A stretch of DNA of 64,000 nucleotides from Buchnera aphidicola (Nurudea shiraii) (GTDB lineage: Bacteria > Pseudomonadota > Gammaproteobacteria > Enterobacterales > Enterobacteriaceae): the NCBI GenBank assembly GCA_039829955.1, contig CP140035.1:1-64000 (forward strand), in the 5' to 3' direction. The first letter of the stretch is position 1. Every line of letters starts with the position of its first letter. Position numbers and translations under genes: made by a program. Shown in pieces: positions 36,701 through 47,480 of this stretch. The notes below the pieces were generated by a model. That model was given only the letters and a program-made list of their open reading frames with translations, was not told where the DNA came from and ran no database searches.

Positions 36701-37932
36701 ATATCCCATACGATAGATTCTTCGCGTTCTACCATTTTTTTCGCTGATTTAATAGTGCTTGCTAATCCTTTTATTTCTAGTTTTCCGTAAATAAATGGTT
36801 TAAATAATTCTAGAGCCATTTTTTTAGGTAAACCACATTGATGTAATTGTAAATATGGACCAACAGTAATTACTGATCTTCCTGAGTAATCTACTCTTTT
36901 TCCTAATAAATTTTGTCTAAATCTTCCTTGTTTTCCTTTAATCATGTCGCTTAAAGATTTAAGTGGACGTTTATTAGATCCTGTTATAGCTCGCCCTCTT
37001 CTTCCATTATCTAATAGTGCGTCTACAGCTTCTTGAAGCATTCTTTTTTCATTTCTAATAATGATATCTGGAGCTGATAATTCTAACAATCGCTTAAGAC
37101 GATTATTTCTATTAATTACTCGACGATATAAATCATTTAGGTCGGATGTGGCAAATCTTCCACCATCCAATGGAACTAGTGGTCTAAGATCTGGAGGTAA
37201 AATGGGTAATACAGTTAGAATCATCCATTCAGGCTTATTATGTGATTGTAAAAATGACTCTAATAGTTTAATACGTTTTGTTAATTTTTTACGTTTAGTT
37301 TCAGAATTGCTGTTATGTAGCTCTTGTTTTAAAATATCACATTCTTGAACTAAATTAATATCGTTCAATAATAATTGTATTGCTTCAGCACCCATTTTAG
37401 CGTTAAATTCATCTCCAAATTCTTCTAAAGCATTTAAGTATTGTTCTTCAGTTAAGATTTGGCGTTTTTCAAGATTAGTCATTCCTTTATCAACAACTAC
37501 ATAAGATTCAAAATAAAGAACTCTTTCAATATCTCGTAATGGCATGTCTAATAGTAATCCAATTCTTGATGGAAGAGATTTTAAGAACCAAATATGTGCA
37601 ATAGGTGATGCTAATTCAATATGCCCCATGCGTTCTCGACGTACTTTACTTTGTGTGACTTCTACTCCACATTTTTCACAAATTACTCCACGGTGTTTTA
37701 ATCTTTTATATTTTCCGCATAAACATTCGTAATCTTTTACTGGTCCGAAAATCCGTGCGCAAAACAATCCATTTCTTTCCGGTTTAAATGTTCGATAGTT
37801 AATAGTTTCTGGTTTTTTAACCTCTCCAAATGACCAAGATCGGATTATGTCCGGAGAAGCTAAAGCAATTTTTATTGCGTCAAATTCATCAGTTTTAATT
37901 TGTGATTTTAAAAATTTTAATAAATTTTTCAC
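33721..37932 (-). CDS. rpoC: RNA polymerase subunit beta-prime
   Basis: Largest subunit of RNA polymerase; carries the catalytic magnesium and much of the clamp. The product is 1403 residues (E. coli 1407). The N-terminal zinc site is seen in [20 protein letters not shown], the catalytic loop in [12 protein letters not shown] near residue 460, the bridge helix region in [19 protein letters not shown], and the second zinc site in [19 protein letters not shown]. It lies 81 bases downstream of rpoB. All parts are intact. Confidence 0.98.
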   Translation of the reverse strand: MKNLLKFLKSQIKTDEFDAIKIALASPDIIRSWSFGEVKKPETINYRTFKPERNGLFCARIFGPVKDYECLCGKYKRLKHRGVICEKCGVEVTQSKVRRERMGHIELASPIAHIWFLKSLPSRIGLLLDMPLRDIERVLYFESYVVVDKGMTNLEKRQILTEEQYLNALEEFGDEFNAKMGAEAIQLLLNDINLVQECDILKQELHNSNSETKRKKLTKRIKLLESFLQSHNKPEWMILTVLPILPPDLRPLVPLDGGRFATSDLNDLYRRVINRNNRLKRLLELSAPDIIIRNEKRMLQEAVDALLDNGRRGRAITGSNKRPLKSLSDMIKGKQGRFRQNLLGKRVDYSGRSVITVGPYLQLHQCGLPKKMALELFKPFIYGKLEIKGLASTIKSAKKMVEREESIVWDILDEVIHEHPVLLNRAPTLHRLGIQAFEPILVEGKAIQLHPLVCAAYNADFDGDQMAVHVPLTIEAQLEARSLMMSTNNILSPANGEPIIVPSQDVVLGLYYMTREKINAKGEGMILKNSKEAEKIYRLGLAHLHAKVKVKISEYIIVNDKKFIKKQKVINTTIGRSILWMIVPKGLPFSIVNQTLRKKSISTMLNTCYRILGLKPTVHFADQIMYTGFMYAARSGASVGIDDMVIPNKKTDIISEAEMEVAEIQDQFQSGFVTSGERYNKVIDIWADANERVSKAMMNNLSAEYVNDKHGNIIKQPSFNSIFMMADSGARGSAAQIRQLAGMRGLMAKPDGSIIETPITANFREGLNVLQYFISTHGARKGLADTALKTANSGYLTRRLVDVAQDLVVTEENCNTHEGVIMTAVIEGGEVKEPLREKVLGRVTTDNVLKPFSSNILIPRNTLLNEKWCDILEKNAIDNIKVRSVVNCETNFGVCAYCYGRDLARGHMVEKGEAIGVIAAQSIGEPGTQLTMRTFHIGGAASRAATECNIQIKTFGTIKLDNTKFVTNSEGKVIITSRNVELKIIDHTNITKESYKIPYGAILAKKNGEKVKSGEIIAKWDPHTIPVISEVNGFVKFVDMIDGQSITRQTDELTGLTSIVILDTSERTTIGKDLRPLLKIVDSKNKDVLIPGTEMPAQYFLPSKAIIQIDNNMHIQSGDTLARIPQESGGTKDITGGLPRVADLFEARKPKELAILAEISGFVSFGKDTKGKRRLIILPYDNSPPYEEMIPKWRQLNVFEGERIEKGDVISDGPESPHDILRLRGIQAVTKYIVNEVQEVYRLQGVKINDKHIEVIVRQMLRKATIIQSGNSEFLNGEQVEYSRLVMANKVLNCEEKTLATFSRDLLGITKASLATESFISAASFQETTRVLTESAVAGKKDELRGLKENVIVGRLIPAGTGYAYHKKRLRQRQKEKANLDLSTSVSAEEASANLSELLNSTL

Positions 37933-38013
37933 GAATTAGTTCCTGTCGAAGTGAATATTTGAAATAAAAAAATTAATTGGTAAGAATTTTTTTAAAAATT
38001 AGGTATCAAAATT

Positions 38014-41000
38014 TTAATCATTTTCTAATTCGATATTAATGCCTAATGATCTTATTTCTTTTAGTAATACATTAAAAGATTCAGGCATTCCTGGCTCCAT
38101 TTTATAGTTTCCATCCACTATATTTTTGTACATTTTTGTTCTTCCATTTACATCGTCAGATTTTACCGTTAACATTTCTTGTAAAGTATAAGCAGCTCCG
38201 TAAGCTTCTAACGCCCAAACTTCCATTTCTCCAAATCTTTGTCCTCCAAATTGAGCTTTTCCACCTAAAGGTTGTTGAGTAACTAAGCTATAAGATCCAG
38301 TAGATCGTGCATGCATTTTATCGTCAACAAGATGATTAAGTTTTAACATATACATATATCCTACAGTAACTGGTCTTTCGAACTTTTCACCAGTTCTTCC
38401 ATCAAATAATGTTATTTGTCCAGAGGTAGGTAAACTTGCTAGTTTTAATAGTTCTTTTATTTCTTTTTCTCTAGCTCCATCAAAAACAGGTGTTGCAAGT
38501 GGCATCCCATTTTTAAAATTTTTTGCTAAACGTAATACTTCATCATCAGAAAATGTATTTAAGTTTATTTTTTGTTTAACTTTTTCTCCTAAATCAAAAG
38601 CTGTTTGAATAAAATTTCGAATAGATTCGATAGAATTTTTATTTTTTAACATTGTATTAATTTTTTTTCCAATTCCTTTCGATGCTAATCCTAAATGAGT
38701 TTCTAAAATTTGCCCTATATTCATTCTAGATGGTACTCCTAAAGGATTTAACACAATATCTACAGGTATTCCATGTTGATCGTATGGCATGTCTTCGATA
38801 GGATTGATTTTAGAAATTACTCCTTTATTTCCATGGCGACCTGCCATTTTATCTCCCGGTTGAATATGTCTTTTTACTGCTAAGTAAACTTTTACGATTT
38901 TTAAGATCCCAGGAGTTAAGTCATCTCCTTGAGTAATTTTTTTATATTGAATTTCTAATTTTTTTTCAAATTCTTTTTTAAGATCACTATATTGTAAAGA
39001 TAATTGTGTTAATTTTTTTTGATTTTTTTTATTGTTTACAGAAATATTTAACCATTCTGTTTTAGATAACTGATTTAAACTTTCTATCTTAATATTAGAG
39101 CATAATAAAATAGATTGAATTTGGTTAAATAAACTTGATTCAAATGTTTTGAGTTCTTCTGTAAGATCTTTTTTAGCTTTTTGAAGTTGTATATCCTCAA
39201 TTTTTAATGCTCTTTTATCTTTTTTTACTCCATCTCTAGTAAAAACTTGTATGTCAATTACTGTTCCAAACATTCCATTAGGAACTCTTAAAGAAGAGTC
39301 TTTTACATCTGATGCTTTTTCTCCAAATATAGCTCGTAGCAATTTTTCTTCGGGAGTTAGTTGTGTTTCTCCTTTAGGAGTAACTTTTCCTACTAAAATG
39401 TCTCCTCCTTTTACTTCTGCTCCAATATAAACAATTCCTGATTCATCTAGTTTAGATAATGCAGATTCTCCTATGTTAGGTATATCAGATGTAATTTCTT
39501 CAGATCCTAATTTTGTATCTCGTGCAATACAAGCTAATTCTTGAATATGAATGGTAGTAAATCTATCTTCTCGAACAACTTGTTCCGATATTAAGATAGA
39601 ATCTTCGAAATTATATCCATTCCAAGGCATAAAAGCTACGCGCATATTTTGCCCTAATGCTAATTCGCCTAAATCAGTAGACGGTCCATCTGCTAATACA
39701 TCTCCTTTTTCTACTTTTTCTCCTAAAGATACACATGGTATTTGATTAATACATGTATTTTGATTAGATCTAGTATATTTAGTAAGATTATAAATATCAA
39801 TTCCCGCTTCTCCAGATATCATTTCGTCTGAATTAATTTTAACAATTATTCTAGATGCGTCTATATATTGTACGACCCCTCCCCTTTTGGCTATTTCTGT
39901 TACTCCAGAGTCTACTGCTACAGTCCGTTCCATACCAGTTCCTACCAAGGGTTTTTCTGATATTAACGTAGGAACAGCTTGTCGTTGCATGTTAGCACCC
40001 ATCAATGCTCTATTTGCATCATCGTGTTCTAAAAATGGAATTAAAGATGCACCTACAGAAACAATTTGTTGTGTAGAAATATCCATATAGTTAACTTGAT
40101 TTGGATGAAAAAGACTAGATTCACCTTTATGCCGACATGTTATTAAATCGTCAATTAAGCGTCCGTTTTTATCTAAGTTAGTGTTAGCCTGAGCAATAAC
40201 AAAATTTCCTTCTTCTATGGCGGAAAGATACTCAATTTTTTTAATTACAGATCCTTTATATACTTTTTGATAAGGGGTTTCTAAAAATCCGTATATATTT
40301 GTTCTTGCATATACAGATAAAGAGTTTATTAGACCGATATTAGGTCCTTCTGGAGTTTCGATTGGACAAACTCTTCCATAGTGTGTAGGATGAACGTCTC
40401 GTACTTCAAATCCTGCTCGTTCTCTGGTTAATCCTCCTAAACCTAGTGCAGAAATGCGACGTTTATGTGTTATTTCTGATAATGGATTATTTTGATCCAT
40501 AAATTGGGATAGTTGGCTAGATCCAAAAAATTCTTTTATTGCAGCAGAAATAGGCTTAGCATTAATCATATCTTGTGGAACTAATGTATCTAAATCGCTT
40601 AAAGATAACCTTTCTTTTACGGCTCTTTCAACTCGTATTAATCCTATTCTAAATTGATTTTCTGCCATTTCTCCTACTGATCTTATTCTTCTATTTCCTA
40701 AATGATCGATATCGTCAATATCTCCTTTTCCATTTCTGATATCAATTAACTTTTTAATAACATCAATAATATCTATCTTATTTAGTGTAGTTTTTCCTTG
40801 TATATTACTTCTTGATAAAGATCGGTTAAATTTCATGCGTCCAACTGAAGAAAGATCATATTTTTCTTCTGAAAAAAATAGATTTTCAAATAAATTTTCT
40901 GTGGCATCACGTGTTGGAGGTTCTCCTGGACGCATCATGCGATAAATTTCAATTAATGCACTGGAACGATCAGAGGTGGGATCAATTTTTAACGTTTCTG

Positions 41001-42042
41001 AAATATACGGTCCATGATCTAAATCATTAGTAAATATTGTTATAATTTCAGAAAAATTATTTAATTTTAATTTTTTTATGACTTCGATATTTAGTTTAGT
41101 ATTAGCTGGCAAAATAATTTCTTTTGTTTTTACATCAAAATAATTTTTTGCTGATATTTTTCCTACGAGATATTCTTCAGGTACTTCAATAGAATTAATA
41201 TTATTCTTTTTTAATAAATTGATATGTCTAGCAGTAATTCGTTGACCTTTTTTGACATACAATTTATCATTACAAAAAATATCAAAAGTTGCTGTTTCAC
41301 CACGCAATCTTTCTGGAACAAGTTCCATTATGATTTTTTTTGAAAATATTTTAAATGTATTTTTTTTGAAAAATATATTAAGAATTTCTTCTGTGTTAAG
41401 ATTAAGCGCTTTTAAGATAATACTTGCAGGTAATTTACGTCTCCTGTCAATTCGAATAAATAAATTGTCTTTAGGGTCGAATTCGAAATCTAACCATGAT
41501 CCTCGATATGGAATAATTCGAGCATTATACAATACTTTTCCGGATGAATGAGTTTTTCCTTTATCACTATCAAAAAATACTCCTGGGCTTCTGTGTAGTT
41601 GTGATACTACTACTCTTTCAGTACCATTAATTATAAATGTTCCGTTTTTTGTCATTAATGGAATTTCTCCCATATATACTTCTTGTTCTTTAACAGTTTT
41701 TATTTTTTTCTCTACAGTTTCGCGTTCATAGATAATTAAACGTAGTTTGACACGTAATGGAGCTGAATAAGTAGATCCTCGAATTTGACATTCTTTTACG
41801 TCGAAAGAAGAATTTCCTAAATAATATTCAATGTATTGAAGTTCGGAATTTCCATTGTAACTTAAAATAGGAAATATTGATTGAAATGCGGCTTCTAATC
41901 CATATAAAGTGTTTGGATCTTTTTTTATAAATTTTTTAAATGAATCAATTTGAATAGAAAGAAGATATGGTACATCAAGTACTTTTGGGTGTTTTCCAAA
42001 ATTTTTTCGAATTCGTTTTTTTTCAGTATAAGAGTAAACCAT
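38014..42042 (-). CDS. rpoB: RNA polymerase subunit beta
   Basis: Second large subunit of RNA polymerase and part of the catalytic cleft. The product is 1342 residues, the same as E. coli. The rifampicin region [23 protein letters not shown] is present with an unaltered core, as are [10 protein letters not shown], the lysines in [12 protein letters not shown], and the C-terminal [23 protein letters not shown]. The enterobacterial insert regions are retained. It follows rplL with a hairpin between, matching the E. coli rplKAJL-rpoBC operon. Confidence 0.98.
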   Translation of the reverse strand: MVYSYTEKKRIRKNFGKHPKVLDVPYLLSIQIDSFKKFIKKDPNTLYGLEAAFQSIFPILSYNGNSELQYIEYYLGNSSFDVKECQIRGSTYSAPLRVKLRLIIYERETVEKKIKTVKEQEVYMGEIPLMTKNGTFIINGTERVVVSQLHRSPGVFFDSDKGKTHSSGKVLYNARIIPYRGSWLDFEFDPKDNLFIRIDRRRKLPASIILKALNLNTEEILNIFFKKNTFKIFSKKIIMELVPERLRGETATFDIFCNDKLYVKKGQRITARHINLLKKNNINSIEVPEEYLVGKISAKNYFDVKTKEIILPANTKLNIEVIKKLKLNNFSEIITIFTNDLDHGPYISETLKIDPTSDRSSALIEIYRMMRPGEPPTRDATENLFENLFFSEEKYDLSSVGRMKFNRSLSRSNIQGKTTLNKIDIIDVIKKLIDIRNGKGDIDDIDHLGNRRIRSVGEMAENQFRIGLIRVERAVKERLSLSDLDTLVPQDMINAKPISAAIKEFFGSSQLSQFMDQNNPLSEITHKRRISALGLGGLTRERAGFEVRDVHPTHYGRVCPIETPEGPNIGLINSLSVYARTNIYGFLETPYQKVYKGSVIKKIEYLSAIEEGNFVIAQANTNLDKNGRLIDDLITCRHKGESSLFHPNQVNYMDISTQQIVSVGASLIPFLEHDDANRALMGANMQRQAVPTLISEKPLVGTGMERTVAVDSGVTEIAKRGGVVQYIDASRIIVKINSDEMISGEAGIDIYNLTKYTRSNQNTCINQIPCVSLGEKVEKGDVLADGPSTDLGELALGQNMRVAFMPWNGYNFEDSILISEQVVREDRFTTIHIQELACIARDTKLGSEEITSDIPNIGESALSKLDESGIVYIGAEVKGGDILVGKVTPKGETQLTPEEKLLRAIFGEKASDVKDSSLRVPNGMFGTVIDIQVFTRDGVKKDKRALKIEDIQLQKAKKDLTEELKTFESSLFNQIQSILLCSNIKIESLNQLSKTEWLNISVNNKKNQKKLTQLSLQYSDLKKEFEKKLEIQYKKITQGDDLTPGILKIVKVYLAVKRHIQPGDKMAGRHGNKGVISKINPIEDMPYDQHGIPVDIVLNPLGVPSRMNIGQILETHLGLASKGIGKKINTMLKNKNSIESIRNFIQTAFDLGEKVKQKINLNTFSDDEVLRLAKNFKNGMPLATPVFDGAREKEIKELLKLASLPTSGQITLFDGRTGEKFERPVTVGYMYMLKLNHLVDDKMHARSTGSYSLVTQQPLGGKAQFGGQRFGEMEVWALEAYGAAYTLQEMLTVKSDDVNGRTKMYKNIVDGNYKMEPGMPESFNVLLKEIRSLGINIELEND

Positions 42043-42238
42043 AGGGTTCCTCGATTAGTCAGTCAATTTAAGTATTATCTATTTATTAAAATAATTTTAG
42101 TAACTTGTTTATTTTTTTCAAATGTGTTTTGAACTAAACGTTTTTTACAAAATAAAGAATAATATAAGAATTGTATGACTAAACATTTTTATTGAGAACG
42201 TTAAATATAAAATGTTTCAAAACAATTGAATAGAAAGG

Positions 42239-42261
42239 GCTGGTGATTACTAATCACCAGC
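42239..42261 (-). promoter_or_regulatory. rplL-rpoB intergenic hairpin (attenuator-like)
   Basis: GCTGGTGATT (42239-42248) and AATCACCAGC (42252-42261) form a perfect 10-bp stem with a 3-base loop, half of it G-C pairs, which is striking in this AT-rich background. It stands between rplL and rpoB, exactly where E. coli has a partial terminator that lowers rpoBC expression relative to ribosomal proteins. On the minus strand it is followed by a pyrimidine-rich but not pure U stretch, consistent with incomplete termination. Confidence 0.7.
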
Positions 42262-42300
42262 TATTAAAAAATATAATCTTAATTTTTATAATGTAAAATT

Positions 42301-42669
42301 TTATTTAATTTCTGATTCAGCACCAGTTTCATCTAATATTTTTTTAAGAGATTCAGCTTCTGTTTTAGTAATATGTTCTTTTATTGTAGTAGGAGCTGAT
42401 TCAACTAAATCTTTCGCTTCTTTTAGTCCTAATCCGGTAGCACTTCGTACTGCTTTTATTACTGATACTTTATTTCCGCCAATAGATTTTAGTATTACAT
42501 CGAATTCTGTTTTTTCTTCTGATGGTTCTGAAGTAGTAGGAGATTTAGAATTTGTTAATGTTTCTATTGATATTCCAAATTTTTTTTCCATATCAGAAAT
42601 TAAATCAATAACATTTTTTACTGGCATTTCTGATATAGCTTCCAAAATCTGTTCTTTAGTTATAGACAT
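42301..42669 (-). CDS. rplL: 50S ribosomal protein L7/L12
   Basis: Stalk protein that recruits translation factors to the ribosome. The product is 122 residues (E. coli 121). The N-terminal dimerisation helices are followed by a short hinge rich in Ser/Thr/Pro/Glu rather than the usual alanines, then the globular C-terminal domain with [36 protein letters not shown] lies upstream of the ATG. It is downstream of rplJ in the conserved order. Confidence 0.97.
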   Translation of the reverse strand: MSITKEQILEAISEMPVKNVIDLISDMEKKFGISIETLTNSKSPTTSEPSEEKTEFDVILKSIGGNKVSVIKAVRSATGLGLKEAKDLVESAPTTIKEHITKTEAESLKKILDETGAESEIK

Positions 42670-42729
42670 AATATTTGTCCTTCATAATATCTAAAAAAAC
42701 AATTTTTAGTATTATTTACAAAATATAAA

Positions 42730-43227
42730 TTATATTTTATGTTTTGTTTCTTTTATAGATATAAGAGCGCGTATTAATTTTCCTATAGTTATTTCTTTTA
42801 TAGTTATTATTAGTTTGTATATTGCTTCATTATATGTAAGCATGTCTGATAATATGTTTATATTAGACTGAGATAATATTTGACCTTCAAAAACAGCTCC
42901 GATAATTTTAAAGTTTTTGTTTTTTGTTGAAAATTCTTTAAATAGTTTTGCTGCGCTTCTTGGATGATCTATAGAGTAACCTATTAGTACTGGACCAACT
43001 AATAGTTTTTTTAGGCATGAAAAATGAGTACCTTTAATACCTAATTTTATTAAAGTATTTTTAAAAACTCCTAGTTTGACACCTATTTTTCGGGCTAATT
43101 TTCGTAATTCAGTGATTTCGTTTACTTTTACGTTTCTTGAATTAGCAATAACTATTGACAATGCATTTTTAGCTGTATTATGTATTTCAGTAACAATTTC
43201 TTTTTTTTTTTGAAGATTTAATATCAT
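42730..43227 (-). CDS. rplJ: 50S ribosomal protein L10
   Basis: Base of the L12 stalk, binding 23S rRNA and the L12 dimers. The product is 165 residues, the same as E. coli. The N-terminal rRNA-binding half has KLGVFKNTLIKLGIKGT (diverged from the usual RVVRNTLLRRAVEGT) and GPVLIGYS; the C-terminal helix for L12 is present. Substitutions are numerous but length is kept. It heads the rplJL unit, with a 270-base leader upstream. Confidence 0.95.
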   Translation of the reverse strand: MILNLQKKKEIVTEIHNTAKNALSIVIANSRNVKVNEITELRKLARKIGVKLGVFKNTLIKLGIKGTHFSCLKKLLVGPVLIGYSIDHPRSAAKLFKEFSTKNKNFKIIGAVFEGQILSQSNINILSDMLTYNEAIYKLIITIKEITIGKLIRALISIKETKHKI

Positions 43228-43497
43228 TAATTTAAATACTCCTAAATTTGATTAAAATTACAGAAATAATTTTATTTGTAAAAAATAAAAACTAGCAACT
43301 TTATTCATATAATTTTAAAAAATTTCAATTTTTGAGTATGTCAATAGAATAATTAAAATTATATATTTTAAAATTTAGATGATAAGTAAATATTTTCAAA
43401 TATGTTTAAACTGAAAGTATTAATTATAGATATTAATTAAGAAATGAATCTTTTATTGTAAAGAATTTTTCTTTCAGAGTAAAGCAAAATTAAGTAA
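43228..43497 (-). promoter_or_regulatory. rplA-rplJ intergenic leader region
   Basis: This 270-base gap precedes rplJ. In E. coli the equivalent leader binds the L10-L12 complex and represses translation of rplJL. Here CTGAAAG and CTTTCAG (about 43410 and 43471) could pair over roughly 60 bases, but I cannot identify the L10-binding kink-turn by eye. The position supports a leader or promoter; the mechanism is not shown. Confidence 0.35.
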
Positions 43498-44193
43498 TTA
43501 CAGAGTTAAACTATTTAAGTTAATATTTACTCCTAAGCTCATGGTGGTTGATAGGGTTATTTTTTTTATGTAGGGTCCTTTTAAAGTTTTAGGTTTGAAT
43601 TTTTTTAAAGATTTTATTAAAGAATTTAAATTTTCCTTTATATTTTTACTTAAGAAATTAATTTTTCCAATTGAAGTATGTATTATTCCATTTTTATCAC
43701 TTTTATAATTTATTTGACCGTTTTTGGCATTTTTAATTGCGTATTCAAGATTATTAGTTACTGTACCTAATTTCAAATGTGGCATAAGACCTCTAGGTCC
43801 TAATATAGGTCCTAGTTTATTTACGAATTTCATAACTTCAGTAGAAGCAATAGCAATGTTAAAATCGATTCCATGTACTTGTATATGTTTTATTAAATCA
43901 TGTAATCCCACATATTCTGCACCACATCTTTTTGCAACTTCTATATTTTCATCTTGAGTAAATACTGCTACTTTTATTAATTTTCCAATGCCATGAGGTA
44001 ATATAGTACTTCCTCGTATGTTTTGATCAGATTTTTTAGAGTTGATTCCTAAATTAATAGATACATCTATACTTTCATTGAATTTAGAAACAGCAATTTT
44101 TTTAAGTAAAAGAATGCTTTCTTCTATGTCAAATATTTTTTTGTTTTTAACTAAATTATGCATAAATTGCATTTTTTTAGTAAGTTTTTTCAT
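43498..44193 (-). CDS. rplA: 50S ribosomal protein L1
   Basis: Binds the L1 stalk of 23S rRNA and, in E. coli, represses its own operon. The product is 231 residues (E. coli 234). Conserved pieces include VDVSINLGINSKKSDQNIRG, the GPILGPRGLMPHLKLGT signature and the C-terminal GPYIKKITLSTTMSLGV. Its start codon directly follows the rplK stop with no intervening base, implying translational coupling. Confidence 0.96.
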   Translation of the reverse strand: MKKLTKKMQFMHNLVKNKKIFDIEESILLLKKIAVSKFNESIDVSINLGINSKKSDQNIRGSTILPHGIGKLIKVAVFTQDENIEVAKRCGAEYVGLHDLIKHIQVHGIDFNIAIASTEVMKFVNKLGPILGPRGLMPHLKLGTVTNNLEYAIKNAKNGQINYKSDKNGIIHTSIGKINFLSKNIKENLNSLIKSLKKFKPKTLKGPYIKKITLSTTMSLGVNINLNSLTL

Positions 44194-44625
44194 TTACTTT
44201 CCTTTTATAGTTAATCCTATAGAATTAGCAGTTCCTATAATAGATTTAGCCATTTTTTCAATATTAGATCCAGTCATATCAGTTTGTTTTATTTTAGCAA
44301 TTTCTATTATTTGTTGATAAGTTATTTCTCCTACTTTCTCTGTATTAGGTTTAGAAGAACCAGATTTAATTCCTATTGCTTTTTTTAATAATATAGAAGC
44401 AGGTGGAGTTTTAATGATGAAAGAAAACGTTTTATCTGAATAAACGGTTATTACAGTAGGAATAGGTAATCCTTTTTCTAAGTGATTAGTTTTTGTATTA
44501 AATAGTTTGCAAAATTCCATAATATTTAAACCTTTTTGACCTAAAGCTGGTCCGACTGGAGGACTAGGATTTGCCATTCCTGCTAAAACTTGAAGTTTGA
44601 TATAAGTTTGTATTTTTTTAGCCAT
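44194..44625 (-). CDS. rplK: 50S ribosomal protein L11
   Basis: Part of the GTPase-associated centre of the ribosome. The product is 143 residues (E. coli 142). The N-terminal domain has the proline-rich [23 protein letters not shown], a hallmark of L11; the C-terminal rRNA-binding domain ends near ARSMGLTIKG-like [13 protein letters not shown]. It begins the rplKA pair and lies 89 bases after nusG. AGGAGAAC precedes the ATG. Confidence 0.97.
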   Translation of the reverse strand: MAKKIQTYIKLQVLAGMANPSPPVGPALGQKGLNIMEFCKLFNTKTNHLEKGLPIPTVITVYSDKTFSFIIKTPPASILLKKAIGIKSGSSKPNTEKVGEITYQQIIEIAKIKQTDMTGSNIEKMAKSIIGTANSIGLTIKGK

Positions 44626-44714
44626 ATTGTTCTCCTAATTTTTTAAAAATTTAATTTTATATTGTTTTATAAAAATCAAGAAATATAGGTTAGTTTTTAA
44701 TTAAAATGACATGT

Positions 44715-45260
44715 TCAATTCTTTTTCACTTGCCCGAAATCTAGTTCTACAGGAGTAGATCTTCCGAATATTGAAACTGATACTTTCAATCTATTTTTTT
44801 CATAATCAACTTGTTCTACTACTCCATTAAAATCTAAAAATGGTCCATCATTTACTCTAACTATTTCTCCAGGTTCAAATAATGTTTTTGGTCTAGGTTT
44901 ATCTCCTATTTGTTTAAGTCTATTAATAATAATGTTGACCTCTCGGTCACTAATTGGAGAAGGTTTATCAGATGTTCCTCCTATAAATCCTAATACGTGA
45001 GGTATACTTCGAATTAAGTGCCAACTTGAATCGTTCATGATCATTTGAATGAGTACATATCCTGGAAAAAATTTATATTCGCTTTTTTTTTGTTTTCCTG
45101 CTTTAATTTCTACTACTTCTTCAGTTGGTACCATGACTTCTCCAAATAATTGTTCCATATTATTTAATTTAATATGTTCTCGTATTGATTTCATAATACG
45201 ATTTTCAAACCCAGAAAATGCTTGTAATACGTACCATCGTTTTTGAGGATTTTTATACAT
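44715..45260 (-). CDS. nusG: transcription termination/antitermination protein NusG
   Basis: Binds RNA polymerase to limit pausing and links it with the ribosome or Rho. The product is 181 residues, the same as E. coli. The N-terminal NGN domain has [14 protein letters not shown] and FPGYVLIQM; the C-terminal KOW domain has [24 protein letters not shown]. It starts one base after the secE stop, as in the E. coli secE-nusG operon. Fully intact. Confidence 0.97.
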   Translation of the reverse strand: MYKNPQKRWYVLQAFSGFENRIMKSIREHIKLNNMEQLFGEVMVPTEEVVEIKAGKQKKSEYKFFPGYVLIQMIMNDSSWHLIRSIPHVLGFIGGTSDKPSPISDREVNIIINRLKQIGDKPRPKTLFEPGEIVRVNDGPFLDFNGVVEQVDYEKNRLKVSVSIFGRSTPVELDFGQVKKN

Positions 45261-45261
45261 A

Positions 45262-45645
45262 TTATATCCTTAAACTAGTAAAAAATGATACAACTCGGAT
45301 TAAAATATTATCTAATCCCCATAAAATTAAAGAAATTACAATAGTTACAATAATTACAATAATAGTTGTATGAAATGTTTCTTTTAAGTGAGGCCAGTGT
45401 ATTTTTTTTGTTTCTTTTTTTGTTTCATTTATTAAAAATAGTATTTTTTTTCCTTGTTTAGTTAAAAAAATTATTGTAATAATTAAACTAATTAAAAGTG
45501 TTGTTATGGTTATATGAAGTAACGAAGATAAACTACTATAATAATAGTGATTAAAAAGTATCAATATTATTAGTATTCCTATACTAACCAATTTTAGTAT
45601 ATTTGAAATACAATGTTTTTTGTGTGGTTTTATTTTTTTAGCCAT
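45262..45645 (-). CDS. secE: preprotein translocase subunit SecE
   Basis: Clamp subunit of the SecYEG channel in the inner membrane. The product is 127 residues (E. coli 127). It shows three membrane segments; the essential cytosolic hinge and third helix are well kept in [17 protein letters not shown] and [17 protein letters not shown], while the first two helices are diverged. It precedes nusG in the conserved operon. In E. coli tufB and its tRNA cluster lie upstream; only the tRNAs remain here. Confidence 0.95.
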   Translation of the reverse strand: MAKKIKPHKKHCISNILKLVSIGILIILILFNHYYYSSLSSLLHITITTLLISLIITIIFLTKQGKKILFLINETKKETKKIHWPHLKETFHTTIIVIIVTIVISLILWGLDNILIRVVSFFTSLRI

Positions 45646-46002
45646 GTATTATCCTATAATATATGATATTTTAAATATGTAGTTTGTTTAGTTTATGTTG
45701 AAAATAGAAATAATTTTAAATTAACATATATAATACGAATGCTTTGAATGGAATCATATAGTTTTCTACTGTTAGTAATTTAATTTCATACAATTTAATT
45801 AGTTTTATGTGATATATGAAGAATATACTTTAGTGAAACTAAAAGTATATACGAATTTTCGTTAAATGATTTAGATTAATAAAGTGAAGAGATTTTTTGA
45901 ATTTTGTTATTTATAAAAGATTTTAAACGTATTTTTTAAAAATTAATTTTATGTTTTTTATATAAATATAAATTTATAAATGTTTGTATAATTTTTTTAT
46001 AA
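45646..46002. other. spacer between thrT and secE
   Basis: About 360 bases with no gene. In E. coli tufB fills this position between the tRNA cluster and secE, and no elongation factor Tu remnant is visible. A near-perfect AT-rich stem around 45823-45851 (TATACTTTAG with CTAAAAGTATA, one bulged A) could end the tRNA transcript or be chance. The secE-nusG promoter should lie here. Confidence 0.5.
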
Positions 46003-46075
46003 TGCTGATACCCAGGATTAAACTGGGGACCTCATCCTTACCAAGGATGTGCTCTATCAACTGAGCTATATCAGC
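46003..46075 (-). tRNA. thrT: tRNA-Thr (anticodon GGT)
   Basis: A 73-base cloverleaf on the minus strand beginning GCTGATATAGCTCAG, with anticodon loop TTGGTAA giving GGT and T arm matching E. coli thrT with minor changes (GTTTAAT in the T loop in place of GTTCGAC). CCA is not encoded. It is the last member of the cluster in transcription order. Confidence 0.95.
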
Positions 46076-46088
46076 CTCAGATGTTTTA

Positions 46089-46160
<72 letters not shown>

Positions 46161-46201
46161 ACATCTAATTATTTTAAAATATACACAAATTTTCTTTATG
46201 A

Positions 46202-46283
46202 TGGTGGGAGAAGGATTCGAACCTTCGAAGTCTATGACGGCAAATTTACAGTCTGCTCCCTTTAACCGCTCGGGAATCCCACC
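46202..46283 (-). tRNA. tyrU: tRNA-Tyr (anticodon GTA)
   Basis: An 82-base class II tRNA on the minus strand with the long variable arm expected of bacterial tRNA-Tyr. It begins GGTGGGATTCCCGAGCGG, has anticodon loop CTGTAAA giving GTA, and ends CCCACC plus discriminator A. CCA is not encoded (the next bases read TCA). Confidence 0.95.
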
Positions 46284-46313
46284 TTTATATTTTGTATCGT
46301 TTATAATTTCTTT

Positions 46314-46386
46314 TGCCGGCTACCGGAATCGAACTGGTTACCTACTGATTACAAGTCAGTCGCTCTACCTTTTGAGCTAAGCCGGC
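46314..46386 (-). tRNA. thrU: tRNA-Thr (anticodon TGT)
   Basis: A 73-base cloverleaf on the minus strand beginning GCCGGCTTAGCTCAAAAGG, with anticodon loop CTTGTAA giving TGT. It is first in the thrU-tyrU-glyT-thrT order, identical to the E. coli cluster upstream of tufB. CCA is not encoded. Confidence 0.95.
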
Positions 46387-46563
46387 TTTGTTCTTAATAT
46401 ATTACGTATAGATTTAATTTTATGCAATGAAAATTTAACATTAATTACATACTATTTAAATAAATTTTAATATTTTGAAAATATTTTTAATTTTTTAAGA
46501 AAACTTGTTTTTATGATTTTAGAATAGTATTCTATAAATATAAATTTTAAAAATCAAGCTATC

Positions 46564-47367
46564 GTGAAAAATTTATATTTGAGTTCAAGCATTAAGGACA
46601 TTTTAAAATATTTAGTTCAGGATATTTTAAAAAATGATTTAATGCATTTAAAATTAGGAACATGTGAGAATAAAAAGCCTTATATTTTAGGAGTAACTGG
46701 GAGTGTAGCAGTTGGAAAAAGTACGATGTCTCATAAGTTAAAATTAGGATTGCAAAATTATTTCACTAAAAAAAATGTTTCTGTAGTTACAACAGATAGT
46801 TTTTTATTTTCTAATGAAATTTTGAGTAGTTTAGGGTTAATGAAGCATAAGGGATTTCCTGATACATATGACATTAGAAAATTAATAGATTTTTTTTTAA
46901 AAATTCAATCAGGAATTTCAAACATTGTTATTCCAGTATATTCTCATTTTTTTCAAAATGTTGTTTTAAATAGTAATAAAATGATAGAAAATTCAGATAT
47001 TTTTATTATAGAGGGCTTACATATTTTAAATCCTTCTTTTTATATGACAAAAAAACGTAATTCATTCTTGTTGTCAAAGTTTTTTAATTGTTCGATTTAT
47101 ATAGATGCAGATGATTTATTTTTAAAAGAATGGTATCTTAGTCGTTTTTTATATTTAAGAAAAATGTCGAAATTTTATCCGGATTCTTTTTTTAATTTTT
47201 ATTATAAAATGTCTTTAAATGATGCGATAAATGTTGCTAGTAAAACATGGTATGAAGTTAATTATAAAAATTTAAAAAAAAATATTTTTTTAACTCAAGA
47301 ATATGCTGATTTTATTGTAATTAAAGATTTTAATCATGACATTAATTGTATAAAAATTGTTAACTAA
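46564..47367 (+). CDS. coaA: pantothenate kinase, N-terminally shortened
   Basis: Phosphorylates pantothenate, the first step of coenzyme A synthesis. The frame opens at a GTG and gives 267 residues, against 316 in E. coli. The P-loop GSVAVGKST (residues 46-54), TTDSFLFSNE and PVYSHFFQNV are present, and the C-terminus aligns to within a few residues of the family end. About 50 N-terminal residues are missing: upstream in frame a TAG occurs at 46525-46527, and no other frame there resembles the lost part. The catalytic core looks intact, so it may be a functional short form, but decay is possible. It lies divergent from the tRNA cluster. Confidence 0.85.
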   Translation: MKNLYLSSSIKDILKYLVQDILKNDLMHLKLGTCENKKPYILGVTGSVAVGKSTMSHKLKLGLQNYFTKKNVSVVTTDSFLFSNEILSSLGLMKHKGFPDTYDIRKLIDFFLKIQSGISNIVIPVYSHFFQNVVLNSNKMIENSDIFIIEGLHILNPSFYMTKKRNSFLLSKFFNCSIYIDADDLFLKEWYLSRFLYLRKMSKFYPDSFFNFYYKMSLNDAINVASKTWYEVNYKNLKKNIFLTQEYADFIVIKDFNHDINCIKIVN

Positions 47368-47480
47368 ATTTTTTAGAACGGAGTATTATCTACACTTCAA
47401 ATTATTTTCTGTTTCAAAAGAATGCAGTGTTATTAAAATAAGAGGATATAACAGTTATATTATTATGTTTATGTTCATTA

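Noticed and set aside
37061..37348. Opposite-strand open frames over rpoC, rpoB, rplA, dnaG and others
   Set aside because: They lie wholly inside well-conserved genes on the other strand, have no recognisable products, and are expected by chance from codon bias.
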